A DNA stretch of 64,000 nt from Amia ocellicauda (GCF_036373705.1 NC_089850.1:63841602-63905601); one strand, 5' to 3'. Positions 37,521 to 49,047 are shown, numbered from the stretch's first letter. The notes: generated from the sequence alone by a model not told the origin. Translations and numbers: made by a program.

Positions 37521-38400
37521 CTGTCTGTGTGCGCGCCTCTGTGTGTGTGTGTGTGTGCGTGCGCGCGCGCCTCGTGTGTGTGCGTGCGCGCGCGCCTCGT
37601 GTGTGTGCGTGCGCGCGCGCCTCGTGTGTGCGTGCGCGCGCGCCTCGTGTGTGTGTGTGTGTGCGCGCCTGTCTGTGCGCGCGCGCCTCTGTGTGTGTGT
37701 GTGCGCGCCTCTGTGTGTGTGTGTGCGCGCCTCTGTGTGCCTGTGTGTGTGTGTGTGCGCGCGCCTCTGTGTGTGTGTGTGCACCTCTGTGTGTGTGCGC
37801 GTGTGTGTGCGCCTCTGTGTGAGGGAGCTGTGTCTGTGTGCGCGCCTCTGTGTGTGTGCACGTGCCTCTGTGTGTGTGTGTGCGCCTCTTTAGTGAGTAT
37901 ATTGACAGCGCATCTCTCCTCTCTCAGATCTGACCACAGAGCTGGCCTTTCTGCCGCCCGGTCTCCGTGGTGATGAGTGTGTGAGCCACGCCCTGAGTGT
38001 GCGGGCGGCCTGGGCGCTCGGTAACTACCGGCGCCTGTTTGCGCTGTACGAGCGTTCCCCGCGCATGGCCGCCCGGCTGCTGGACAAGTTCCTGGACAGA
38101 GAGAGACGCCTCGCCCTCCGGGCCATCATCAAATCGTGAGAGAGGGACCGACTGACACACCCACTGAACACTGCAGTGCGTGAACACTGACGCGCTGACC
38201 GACTGTGCATTAACACTCTCTCCCCCTCTCTCAGGTATCGTCCCTCTGTCCCGGTGTCGTATGTCCAGTCCCTCCTGGCGTTCCCCTCCGCCCTGGACTG
38301 TGTATCCTACCTGTCCTCACTGTCCATCTCTCTGCTGCCTGGCGACACAAGCCGCATCGACTGCAAGACCAGCGCCGTCACCATGAGCATGGCCTCCTGA
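28876..38400 (+). CDS. leng8: LENG8, SAC3/GANP-family RNA-processing protein
   Basis: Sixteen GT-AG coding exons: 28876-28916, 30175-30298, 30781-30939, 31029-31094, 33284-33884, 34062-34185, 34273-34375, 34638-34705, 34858-35133, 35223-35387, 35536-35863, 35957-36058, 36613-36681, 37069-37198, 37928-38135, 38235-38400. Phases agree throughout; product 909 aa (human about 800). N-terminal [14 protein letters not shown] is a family hallmark. Then come an 11-Gln run (70-80) in a Q/Y-rich segment, a Ser/Pro-rich exon 5 ending [10 protein letters not shown], the block [41 protein letters not shown], an RS-like stretch, and an RGG-rich exon 10 (about 522-576). The SAC3/GANP domain fills exons 11-16 ([63 protein letters not shown]). 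Family knowledge links it to yeast Thp3-type nuclear mRNA handling; the exact role here is inferred. Confidence 0.96.
28945..30150. repeat. Minisatellite filling LENG8 intron 1
   Basis: About 38 units of TGTAGTGTCCAGTCAGTCAG plus GTGTTAATG(T)(A/G)C, the reverse-complement form of the 21040-21575 array. It starts about 30 bp after the exon 1 donor and ends about 25 bp before the exon 2 acceptor, so nearly the whole intron is repeat. Confidence 0.95.
30470..30745. repeat. Minisatellite in LENG8 intron 2
   Basis: Six to seven degenerate units of about 38-42 bp with GGACGCGCAGAGAGAC and GGGCAGGGAGTGAGAGAGAG. It lies between exon 2 and the CAG-bearing exon 3. Confidence 0.88.
31231..33190 (-). 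mobile_element. LINE remnant in LENG8 intron 4, antisense to the gene
   Basis: On the minus strand the order is endonuclease C-terminal end ([12 protein letters not shown], near 33000), RT start ([50 protein letters not shown], near 31950-32200), then a 3' tail at about 31300-31231 with TTTGGCAACACCAGAGCG and CATGCCAATAAAGCTTATTT. Much of the body is deleted and stops are frequent. The tail abuts a CT tract (about 31200-31230). The same tail occurs at 53700-53790. Family assignment is uncertain: an APE-type LINE of the Tx1/I-like kind. Confidence 0.78.
31750..32025. repeat. 59-bp tandem repeat derived from LINE coding sequence
   Basis: About five copies of a 59-bp unit (one of 57 bp) containing TGTAGATATGGTCAGTGGTG and TGTATTTATTTATGAGGC. 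On the minus strand the unit encodes part of the LINE RT segment [16 protein letters not shown], so the repeat grew from inside the inserted LINE. Confidence 0.85.
34415..34620 (-). mobile_element. SINE/LINE 3' tail in LENG8 intron 7
   Basis: Read on the minus strand, it has the fish retroposon tail phrase TTGGATAAGGGCGTCTGCCA followed by an AAT-triplet run. A related tail in plus orientation lies at about 51100-51180. The element head is not recognisable. Confidence 0.6.
34775..34857. repeat. CTCC/CT microsatellite forming the LENG8 exon 9 polypyrimidine tract
   Basis: CCCT repeats then about 30 CT dinucleotides run directly into the CAG acceptor at 34855-34857. Length variation here would change the 3' splice-site tract. 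Confidence 0.9.
36104..36300 (-). mobile_element. LINE/SINE 3' tail in LENG8 intron 12
   Basis: Minus-strand sequence with TGTTTGTCATGCCAATAAAG and a TTGAATTGAATTG end, adjacent to a CT run at about 36097-36106. It is related to the tails at 31231 and 54365. Confidence 0.7.
37199..37890. repeat. GT/GC alternating purine-pyrimidine array in LENG8 intron 14
   Basis: Almost 700 bp of (GT)n blocks alternating with (GC)n blocks separated by CCTCTGT. It starts directly at the exon 14 donor. The long plus-strand ORFs are low-complexity Cys/Val/Ala/Arg and not genes. Confidence 0.93.
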
Positions 38401-38957
38401 GGGGGGGTCCGATGCTGCCAAAAGAGAAACTTGTTTTGGGGAGAGGGATGAAGAAGGGATGAAAGAGGGAGAGTGAGAGTGTTTGCACAGACAGGGAGAG
38501 GGAGGGAGCTGTTGTCAGTCAGTGTTTTAAAGAGATTTTTAGAGTTGGGGGATGGGGAGAGAGAGTCAGACAGATTAGGAGGATTTATCACAGAGACTGA
38601 CCCTCACACTCCCACCCCTGTAACTGGATGTCAGTCAGTACAGTGTGTCTGTCCCTCTACAAACACACACACTAGAGTACACTACAGTACTGTCTCCCTG
38701 TGTGTACACACACTATAGTACACTGTAGCACTGCCTGTCACAAAACACACTCGCACACCAGTGTAATAATGTCCCTTTACACACACCAGTGTAATACTTT
38801 CCCTCTACACACCCACACACCCACACCCACACTCTCTGTAGGGCCTCTGTCTCTCCATGCAGACATGTATCAGATAGTAATAACTCAGCCGGACAGGGAA
38901 GGTGGTGTGTAACTTGAGGCAGAGGTCAGGGTCCAGCTGCTGGAGTGTCGCTGTGCC

Positions 38958-39017
<60 letters not shown>

Positions 39018-42000
39018 CTCGATGGGTTTCCTGTGTCTGTCTATTAATTGTATATTTTCTCTAAACTTGCAGCTGCCTCAAAAGGGGGAATCGGAAAAGT
39101 ACAAATTTATATAAAAAAAAAAAAAAGGGAAAAACGAAACAAAATGAAAATCCGCCACACTGCAAATGAACGGCTCTCCGGTCCTTGCCTCACCCAAGAT
39201 TGCCATCGCTGCCAAGGCTTCCCCTGCAAAAGACTCAGGTTTTGCTTTTGCCACACTCAAGATGGCCTCTGGTCTGGTTTGTATCTGCCGCAGCTTCGCC
39301 AAGCCCAAGACGGCAGCCACGCTTCACCGGGGGGGAGAGCGGGAGAGTCTTCTCTTACAGCTTTGCCACAACCAAGATTGCAGACTGGATTTGACTGTGG
39401 GGAGGGAGGGAGGGGGGAGGGAGCGAGTGTAGGAGCAAGATGGGTTGCTGGTCTTTGTGTCGACAGCTTTGACACACCCAAGATGGCCACCACCTTTTTT
39501 GCAGAAGATTTTTTTGTTTTGTGGCTGGCAGTTTGTTCCGCACCCAAGACGGCCACTGACCAACACCCGAGGAGAGCCTGCGCCACCCCCAGCATCGCCA
39601 CTCGTCTTCGTCAGGTGGCAGGAAGAGGGGAAGATCGTAGCTTTGCTATGGTCAAAATAGCTACCAGGCCTTGACTGTGGGTTCGTGGAGATTGCTGTGG
39701 CCCAGCTTAATGCCACACCCAAAATGGCTGCCCAGCCCAGCTTCCTCCACGGCCAGAAGTACCAAGCAACCACTCCACCACAGGCAGAGAGGTGGGAGGT
39801 GTCCTGTTTGCCTCACCCAACATGCCTGCCAAGCTTCTCCATACCAAGTCCACGAGTGTCCAGCAGGTAAAAAAAAGTAAATGAATTAAGTCACCACACC
39901 CAAGATGGCGGCCAACCTCCATTCTCAACCAGAGTGGTTTGTATCATGCTCTCAATACCTCGCCACACCCAACCATGATGGCGCCTCGCCGTACCAACTG
40001 GAAGGCTGGTAAGGAAAATGGACACTTTTGGGGATGGGTTGGATGGTGATGGGGGTGCTGGCTGGAAAGAAGTGAAGATTTACCTAATAAATCCCCCCCC
40101 CCCCCTCTCTGGTTATCACAGTAACACAGCCAGTCAGTCACAGCCCTCCTGCCTCCTGGAAATAATTGTTTTTATTCGTGTTGCAAGAAAAACAGCTGGG
40201 TGTTGACAGCCCATTCACCGTCATTGTGAGAGAGTGAGTGAGAGAGTGTGTGTGTGTGAGTGAGTGTGTGTGTGGGGGGGGAAGTGAATGAAGATTGAGA
40301 GATGGAGGATGAATGCAGAGAGGAATCGATGGGGAGATGAGGCAGATGAATGGAGAGAGGCTAGTAACTAGGCTGTGGTCTCTCCGGTGTGGCTGCTGCT
40401 GTGGCGTGGTTGTCCTGTGTGTGTGTGTGTGTGGAGGGGAGGGCAGAGGGGTCAGAGGTCAAGGGTCTCCATTGAGGCGTCCTCACCCTAGAGCTTGTCC
40501 TCCCTGGGTGACAGCTGTGCTCAGCCCCCCCTGTGTAAGCGTGCACACACTCTCCCCTCTTTCTTTGTATTTCTTTTCCTTGGTTTCTCTCTGCCACTGT
40601 CTCCTTTTTTTTCACTTTCTCTCTCGTGTGCATTTAAACTTGTTAAAACTTTAGTGTTAATTATCTTTCTTCACCTTCTGACCATTTGGACAAAATGGCA
40701 ATTAATGAATTGGTCAGTAATTATAATTGGGATTACTATAATTACAGTAATGAGAGGAATGTGACGCAGGGAGAGCAGGCTCTGGGGTCAGGACTGGACT
40801 GGTGTGGACTGTTGTATGTGACTGAGACTGCATTGGTCTGTATTGGACTGACTGTACTGGTTTGTATTGGACTGCACTCCACTGGTCTATAACTGTGACC
40901 GCAGTTGTACTGGTCTAATATGCTGAACTGGACGGTGTTCATCTACTTCCTTTTCTTTCTTTTCCTGTCTCTAGAGAAGCAGTACAACACAAATGGATTT
41001 CTCTCTTGCTCTCTCTATCCTCCACCCCCTTCTCTCTCCTTCTCACTCTTACAAAACTCACTGTTCTTTCAGAGAGCAGTTCTCAAGGAAACTGATATGG
41101 AGAGAGGAGAGGAGAGGAGAGGGGGTCGTGCTGGGAGCATTAAAAGCATCTCAGGGTAGAGGGATGCACAAGAGAGAGGGCGAGGTGGGGAGGAGAGAGA
41201 GGGAAGCGAGACGCCGCCTGTCTTGGTTCAGCGAGCCATCGGCCGACGGGAGGGCAGACCCAGAGATACCGAGCCGCGCATGCAGCGATGGCCAGCATGT
41301 GATGACATCATGATGTTTGTGATGATGCAATGATGATGCCATGATGTTTGAGTGTGATGTGATTGCTGCTGGTTTATCAGTGATGTCACTCCAATACTTC
41401 CTGACAGATCTACTGTTTCTGTGCTGTTGAGAGAGACCAGGGTGTTGACCAACTGCAGCACAGTCTGAGTGACGCATGTCTGTACTTTCCTGCTGGTCTT
41501 TCTTTCTCCTCCCCTCCTCCTCCTCCTCTATCCTTTTTTATTTTTGTTTTACATTTCTATCTATCTTTACTAAGAAATAGTTGTTTTTTTCACTCTTTAC
41601 TAAAGAATCCCATCACCCTCTCCCTCCCTCCCTCCCTCACTCTCTCCCTCTCCTCTGTGTTGAGATGGTTTGCTGTGTTGTGAGACAAGTGAAGATTTTC
41701 CTCAGTTATTTTTTTTTAAGTGAGAGAAGAGCCCTTTCCCCCCCCCCCCTGCTGTGGCTCTGTGTGCAATGCCTAGCCCTTTATGGGATGATGATGATGA
41801 AGATGCTGATAATTTTGAATCTCTTTGCTGGTTAACTCCACCCGTGACCCCAATCTGCACTTTCCTCAGATCTACAGCAAGCGCTCGGACCAAACAGGCC
41901 CAGCAAACCCGTCTGGAAATGTGCACCCAGAAATTGGCCAATCACGGCGCAGGATTTGGGGTCAGCTGACTCCTGTTCCCAGTGGTGTTCTAGCTAAATG

Positions 42001-43110
42001 TTTGCTATTTATTTTTAATTTTTTTATGCAATTTGTTATTTTGGAAAGGTTGTTCTTGTTATTATTATTGCACACAGTCCCAGTCTTGATTTCTCAGTGT
42101 GAATTGAAGTTTTGTACTGGTCTATATTGTAACTGATCTGCTCTGTATCTGTCTATATTGTTCTGGGCTGGGCTCTGCCGTGCTGAGGCTCTCCAGGGTT
42201 ACAGGCCAGTGTGCGCAGGAGTGGACACTGACCGGACCCTTGACTGGTCAGTGTTCAGTAGTGGTCGTGTGTACAGGACTGGGCACTACTATTCTTAAAG
42301 TGACAGAGCCATTAGTGGACCGTTACACCATAACACAGCACAGTGTAATACAGTACACTACAGTGCAGTATAAGTGTAGTATTCGTGTCGGTCTCTACAG
42401 CACACTGTGCTATAATAGTGCAGTGTAATGCATAATGCAGTCCAATTTAATAGTGCGTCTGTTCAGTGTAGCCCAGCCCAGTACAAGGCTGTGCAGCCCA
42501 GTTCAGCCCAGCTGTGTTGGTTGTGAGGTGCAGATTGGTATGTGGGGTGCAGTTAATACACTGTATAGTTAACTTTGTCACAAATCCCCCCTGCTCCTTT
42601 CTACAGTACAAATGTTTAAATTTGTAAAGGTTTGAATACCCCCCCCCCCCCCCCTTTTGTGCAGTTGACAAGGTGCTTTTTGAGTTGTCTCATTTGTTTT
42701 CTTCCTGTTATTGTTATGCTGTTTTCTCTGGGTTTTCAGTTTCCTCACAGTACTGGACCCCCCTCTCCTCCTCCTCCTCCTCTCTCTCAGTCCAGGGTCC
42801 AGACGTGTTGCTCAGTGTTCAGTCTCCTGTGCTGCTTTATCCCCCCCTCCCTCTGTCTCAATGGATTTAGGGGTTTTAATGAACTGTCTCTGAATTAATA
42901 ATGTGTTTCTCTTGCAGCTGTGATACTCGCTACCCTCTCTCTCGCTCTCGTGCTCTGACTATACTGATGGTTGTATTTGTACAGTAACAATGTACTGCCA
43001 TGGAATCCACTGTTGATACTCCTGTTTTGTATATAAGAAGGTTTGTAAATATGACTTTTTTTTTTCTTTCTTTTGATAAACAAGATTCAATAAACTTTAC
43101 AGGAATATGA
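38401..43110 (+). other. Region downstream of the LENG8 stop, possible long 3' UTR
   Basis: No ORF here resembles a known gene. The first strong AATAAA in a convincing 3'-UTR context is at 43089-43094, so the LENG8 3' UTR could run 4.7 kb, or a second short gene may end there. The region holds a CT tract (38960-39014), an AAGATGGC-rich segment (39180-39985), GT runs near 40240-40275 and 40415-40435, and a poly-C tract at about 42640-42653. A possible exon follows TTTCCTCAG at about 41869. The boundaries are not determined. Confidence 0.4.
39180..39985 (+). repeat. Degenerate repeat of CACACCCAAGATGGC phrases
   Basis: About ten irregularly spaced copies (40-130 bp apart) of a phrase close to CCACACCCAAGATGGCNGCC: for example near 39187, 39259, 39307, 39480, 39546, 39720, 39902 and 39972. 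AAGATGGCGGC is the YY1 core consensus; the copy at 39902-39913 matches it fully. Confidence 0.65.
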
Positions 43111-43114
43111 AACT

Positions 43115-44290
43115 TTCTGAAGCCTCTGGGAGTTTTTTAGTGTGATGGTCACGGTTCGTGTATCGGTGTCTGACGTTCTTTGTGACTGGAATCTGCAACC
43201 AAAATCCGTTGCTGCTGGGACTACTACAGAATGATCATAAATATCTAGAAACCCGTATTTATCTTGAAAGAACAGTCAATGTGCTCTTTGACATCGACCT
43301 CCAGCTCAAACTGGGCAGCTCAGTCTGCTTATATTTGCTGTGTGAACAGTTGGCTGTTGTCATGCAGGACGAGTAGCTGTTAACCCAACGTTATTCAAAT
43401 TACTGGGAAAGGAGCTAGTTAATATGTGGCTTAGCTTAATTTGTATGCCACTGACTAACATTAGACTAGTCTAGCTGTCAAATTAAGACCAGTCTAATAG
43501 TTAAGACTAGTCTAATATAGTTGTACGCGAACGGGCCCCGAGTCTCCCGTGTGCTGGGGGCGTGCACCAGCATTTCACCACCAGTGGCAGCTGTGACGTG
43601 AACAACCGAGGAGTAGGAGGGACTGGCGGTTCAGGCACGGACACACAGACGGCAGAGCTTGTTTGATCAACTGTCAGACAATTATTTTAAATTAAAACAT
43701 TTATTAAAGGCCTTTATAACCAAGACGAATGATAGAATCTACCTCCTCTTTCTCCCTTAATTTGAATAATATTAATAGCTAATTAGAATGTAAATGATCA
43801 ACTCTATCACTCTCTCAATCTCTCTCTATCCAATGTCACCGGCTCACTACACTCCTAGTGTGCCTGTGCCTCCCTGTACATTCTGGATGCTTCGATTGGA
43901 TGGGAAATGTGTCAGTTAATTCTGTAACAGCTCTGATTGGTTGAAGCCTCTGAGGACATCCTCCGTCAGGCACATTTTCACTGTGTGATTGGATGGAAGG
44001 GAGTTGTACCCATGAGCCTCCATAGTCATATTATGGAAATACAGCTCATAGGAGGATGGATATGTTGAGGACCGTAAACCTTCACTGTAGATGATTCACT
44101 GGAATTGGGTATTTTGTGACGTGAATGTCTTTGAAAAAGTTCTTATAATAATTATTTTTATGAATTTCAGTGAGGAGGAGGTCCTCCCCTTCCTCCTCTG
44201 AGGAGCGCCGCCCTGGTGGAAACTCCCCCATTGATGCAGCAGGGACGTCCCTTTTACCACATCATGAGAGTCAGCAAAACACATGGAACG
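43115..44290. other. Intergenic stretch without recognised gene
   Basis: The short frame at 43158-43376 (72 codons) has no recognisable motif. A segment with several TAGACTAGTCTAATAGTTAAG phrases lies near 43460-43520. Nothing else is supported. Confidence 0.5.
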
Positions 44291-44299
44291 TGTATTTGT

Positions 44300-46560
44300 T
44301 TTTCTAGCTCACACAGTCCCGACCAGGTCTGTGGTGCCCGGGGGAGATCGGCGGCCGACAACGCCATGCTGCTCAGGGATGTTGTGGCCTACTCGAACGA
44401 GAGAGGGCTTCCCCTGGTCCTAATCAGCTTGGACCAGGAGAAAGCCTTCGACAGAGTGGGCCACGAATACCTGCAGCTCGTCATGGAGAGGATGGGTATC
44501 GCTCTTGGCCTGAGGAAATGGGTTAAGATAATTTACAGCGGTCTAAGCAGCAGGGTCCTTGTGAACCGCCACCTGACCGAACCATTTCCGGTCAGGTTGG
44601 GGGTCCGGCAGGGTTGTCCCCTGTCGGCCCTGCTGTACGTCCTCTGTCTGGAGCCGTTCATGCAGGCGATCCGCCGGGACGTCCGGGTGACAGGTTTCCA
44701 TCTCCCGGGTTCCGGTGGAGAGCAACTGAAGGCCCTGGCCTACATGGACGACGTGGCCGTGGGGTCGAGGAACTGCTGGACGGCTTCTGCAGGGCGACGG
44801 GGGCCGCTGTCAACAAGGCCAAGAGCGAGGTCTACCTCTCCAGGGCATGGCCTGTCAGCCGGGGCTCGCCGACCGTGTTCCCTGTGAAGCCGTTTATCAA
44901 GGTTCTGGGGATCACGATAGACGGGACCAACACGGGCACCCGGAGCTGGGAGGAGGCCATATCTAAGGTCCAAAAGAAGATCCACGGCTGGAGCACAAGG
45001 ACCTTGACGATGGCTGGTAAGGTGCTGGTCGTAAAGGCCATCCTCTTCCCGATACTCCTTTACGTAGGAATGATCTTCCCCCCAGACAAGGTCATCGCAA
45101 AACTAGTGACCCGAATTATATTTCGGTTTGTCTGGGGGAGCAAAATGGAGAGGCTGAAAAGAGTGCAGATGGTGAAGGGTACCCTGGATGGAGGCAGGGG
45201 GGTCCCGGACGTTGTACGGCTGATAAAGGCGCAGGGGCTGGCCTATGTGGTCAAGAACATCCAGGCTGCTGGCAAGAAAGTGAGTTTTATGAACCGCTTT
45301 TATTTTGCCAGCAGCCTGAGACCATTCGGCCTCTGCGCCATGGATAACACCAGGCCGTACTCGTGGGATCCCCCGCCGTTCTACAGGGAGCTCCGAGCCT
45401 TTGCGCTCGAAGTAGGCCTCCATAAAGTCGTGCTGGCCTCCTGGGATTATAAAACCATCTGTAGCCAGATGATATCTACCCAGGAGACCAGCCGGATAGA
45501 AGATTTCCCTCTCGAAACCTGCCGGTTTATCTGGGCTAACGCTACGCACGTTTGCCTCACGAATACACAGAAAGATGTGTCCTGGATGGCTGTGAGTCGG
45601 TGTCTCCCCACCCGAGAGTTCATGCACAGAAGGGGCATAGCTCCTTATGACACCTGCCCCTATAAGGGTTGCCTGGGGAAGGAGACGGAGGCTCATATCT
45701 TGCCCCTCCGCCTGCAGGGTCTGGCTCCTGTTTTTCCCGTTCCTCCGCAGGTTTGCCGTTCCTGTGCGGACGACCGCCCAGCAGATCCTTTATGGCCCTG
45801 CCAAAGGAATAACATCTCCCTCCCTGAGGTGCTGGTGGCGTGTCGTCTGCGCAGTGAAGCAGGCCCTGTGGGAGGGACGGAACATCTGCCTTTTTAATAA
45901 GCAGGAGCTGGACCCGATTGTCACCGCGCGGAGGGGCATGGTACTCATTCGTGAGTATGTCAATCTGGAGGTCCATCAGAGGGGCAAGGAGGAAGCCTAC
46001 AAGATCTGGCACATAAAAGATATGGGGGAGCTTAGGATCCCTTGATGGGACCCACCTCCGGGGACGACCATCTCCCCCTGCTGGAGCCCGAGTCCAAGAT
46101 CTTTTAACTATTTTATGAATGATTATATTTTAAAATGAATTTTAAAAATGAATTTTAATTGTTTTTAAAGATTTAGTTGTTTTTAAAAACACTAGTTTGA
46201 TTGGTTTTTTTGGTTGTTTTTGTTATATTTCTTTGTCAAATGCATTGGCCGTTTGGTTTTAATTTTAAATGAATTGGACTGTTTTGGTTTGTTTTTTATT
46301 TTTCTTGTTTTATTTTATTTTTTTGATTTGTCCGATTCATTTTCAGTTATTTTCAATGTATTTGACATTTTTTGTTGGTTAGCAGGTTTGCTTTTAGCAC
46401 ATTTGTTTTTCTTTTATGAACATGTTCAGTTATTTTGAATTTAATCACTTTGAGATTTTAATTTTTTTTTTAAGTGATTTTAGTAATTGATTTAAAATTT
46501 TTTTTAATCACAAGTATTACAATTTTGAATGTTTTTATTTGTAAAATGTAAAATACTTTC
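44300..46560 (+). mobile_element. Tx1-like LINE, 5'-truncated, frameshifted
   Basis: Coding similarity begins inside the RT: DQVCGARGRSAADNAMLLRD, then LISLDQEKAFDRV (first catalytic Asp), VRQGCPLSALLYVLCLEPF and LAYMDDV (the YxDD box). After a frameshift near 44760 the frame continues as EELLDGFCRATGAAVNKAKS through the thumb and C-terminal domain to KETEAHILP. A second frameshift near 45705 leads to a final frame ending GELRIP at 46043-46045. An AT-rich tail with AATAAA near 46565 follows. Two frameshifts and 5' truncation make it inactive. The motifs are those of L1/Tx1-type elements. Confidence 0.85.
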
Positions 46561-46599
46561 ATTTAATAAACAGTATTCACACTGATGCGACCAGTGAAA

Positions 46600-47930
46600 A
46601 AATGAACTTGCAATGCCAAGTCAAAAGGTCACAAAATGGTCACAGCCTGGAGCCCTGAACGGCTAATCTAATTGACAGGAATCCAGGAAGTAGCTGCAGG
46701 TTCATTCGGTTTAGGAGTCGAGTGCTTTGGTAATGGTGTGTAAAGGTCAGGAGGTTAGTTAGTAGCTGTACAATAGCAGGTAGATCTTGCAGGTAAACAC
46801 AATGAGATTTCAGTAGAAGAATGTGTTATATTTCTATGCAGGCTAATATTAATGATAGCCTGTCATTGAAGTAGTAGAATATGTTAGAATATGCATCAGG
46901 AATCACGTGTACAGGTAAGTATGTAGATAATGTGTGTGCACGTGTGTTATTTTTCTATGTGTGTCACAGTTGAGGGTTGTTCAGTTGAAACATGTAACTA
47001 ACTACGCCATCTCAATCGGTGAGCGAGAGAGGAACTGATTCTCTCCCCCGGCAGTCTCGATGGGACCCAAAGACACAACAGCAGGACGGTAAGTAATAAC
47101 ATCGATCTTTATTCATACATTCATACAGGGTGGGTTTCACACTCACAGGGCAGTTATCAAAGACCCCATAAGGGACTATACACCATAGTAGTAAATACAT
47201 TATAATAAAAACCTAGTCTAAAACCCACCTTTAATATTTAGGGCGAATGAAATGTTCAAATCCCCTAACCAAAAGAACAAATAACTAAATTATCTAATAA
47301 AAGCTATAAAATATAAAACTACCTTTTCCTTCTGTAGACAAATACACTATAGCAGCAACCAGACTCAAGAACCTACCCCTCCAATAAATAACACTGAAGT
47401 TCGGAGGCAACAGTACAGCAGCACTTAATGGTATCATTGGGCTTCTGTCTCGCCAGGAAGCAGCAACACCACGACCACCTGCAAGGAAGCGAGACGCCGG
47501 CTACAGGGGTACAGGACGCAATTAATCTTCGGCGCCTCCAAGGCCGGTAGCCGCTTTAGGCCAGACAAGAATCGCACTGGCTCCATGCCGACCGACCAGG
47601 TTTCTACACGAAGTCAAGGTAAACAAGTGTCCATTGACAGACGCGAGTTCTGTGCAAATAGCAATGCTAATGCCTCTTCTTTTTCGGGTTGCGGATCCAA
47701 GAGCGGCCACCAGAGGGGAGCGAGGGAAGACAGCAAACAGTCAAAAAGATCTTCCTCTAGGAAAAACCACGAACTGCCACAACCACTGTCCGTGGTGTAT
47801 GTAATAAAGTGTTCCAATTGCCGTGTCTGATTTCCTAATTTCAATACTCAACAATCGCTTTTTCAACAGGAGGTAAACAAAGTACTCATCCATGCAGGGA
47901 GTCTCTGCCTTATTCCACAGTCTCCAAACG
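46600..47930. other. Intergenic stretch without recognised gene
   Basis: The 81-codon frame at 47585-47830 has no family resemblance. The block at 47030-47480 could be a non-coding repeat, but I cannot name it. Confidence 0.45.
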
Positions 47931-48174
47931 CCAGGGGCCTCATGTACAAAGACTTGCGTTGAATTCATACTAAAACATTACGTATGGACAAAGCTGTAAA
48001 TGTGCGTACGCACAAAAAAAAACAGATGTATGAATCTCTGCGTACGCAGGATCCCACGCATATTCTCTTTGTACATCCCAATTCACGTGAAATTGAGCGC
48101 ACATGCACGAGTACAACACCCCACCCTGTCTCCTCCCTTAATTAAATAAATTTCAATATGGTAATGAGTCCACT

Positions 48175-49047
48175 GTGGCAAAAGCAAGCAGCAAGAAACG
48201 AAACTTTACGGAAAGTGAATTGGAGGTGCTACTATCGGAGGTAGAAACAAGAAAAAATATTTTATTTGGAACTTTGTCCTCCGGAATTAATAACAAAAGG
48301 AAAAAAAATTAGTGGGAGAGTTTGGCTGACGTTGTCAATGCGGTGGGATCTGAAAATCACACTGTAAATGACCTTCAAAAGAAATGGTCTGATATAAAGG
48401 TGGAAGTTAAGCGGAGAACTGCTGCGCACCGACAAAGTGTGGGCAGAACAGGCAGTGGTACAGGGGTTGATGAACTTACACCCTTTGAGCAGGGAGTACC
48501 TCTATCATGGGTGTCACTGTACTCTCTGGAATAGTATCTGATGCTATGGGAGACTCGGATTTACTACAGGACTGCCACTAAGGTAACTCATTTCCAATTT
48601 GTTTGCTTAACTGTGGTACACATAGCTTACCAGCCTGCATTTAATTTTCAAATGCATGCAATGTAGCTGACCAAAAGTACACCAGAGATGTTACATATCC
48701 ATTGCATTTATGGCAAATGCGTGTACCCATTAATAAGGAACAGACTCAAATCTCAATTAACATGTGCCTGTGTTTATTTTGATTTATATGGTGCAACAGC
48801 AGGAATGTCCACTGGCACGCACTCGGAGTCCGCCCCCCCTGAGCAGCCAGGGCCCATTGTGTCCGGCGTTTCCAGTGCTCCCCCCAGTGCTGAGACCCGT
48901 CCGTCTGGCCAAGTCTTGATGCATGCTGTTCTGGAGTCACAACAGCAAATCGTTATGGCCATCGGCAAAATTAACAGTCACCTGAAAAATATCACTGACG
49001 CACTCACAGACATAAGCCACTCATTAAAGGAATTGGTCAAAAAATGA
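48175..49047 (+). pseudogene. Harbinger Myb/SANT-like protein, decayed
   Basis: This partner protein normally binds DNA and brings the transposase to the element. The N-terminal trihelix-like sequence KRNFTESELEVLLSEVETRK, followed by SLADVVNAVGSE and DLQKKWSDIKVEVKRR, is typical. The expected start codon reads GTG (48175), a TAG interrupts the frame at 48311-48313 (between KRKKN and WESLADV), and there is a frameshift after ELTPFEQ (about 48492). An intron (donor near 48581, acceptor at about 48802) separates the C-terminal exon, which carries SHLKNITDALTDISHSLKEL and stops at 49047. Confidence 0.8.

Noticed and set aside
37051-37973. Plus-strand Cys/Ala/Arg frames of 253-293 codons
   Set aside because: Only the first part is LENG8 exon 14; the rest is the GT/GC intron repeat.
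39048-39674. 208-codon plus-strand frame downstream of LENG8
   Set aside because: No domain, starts in a poly-A/LINE-like context, and overlaps equally long frames on the other strand; judged non-coding.
47585-47830. 81-codon plus-strand frame with Ser/Arg-rich sequence, and a CCACCAGAGGGG CTCF-like site
   Set aside because: No homology recognised for the frame, and the motif match is weaker than the repeated cores at 63469-63779.
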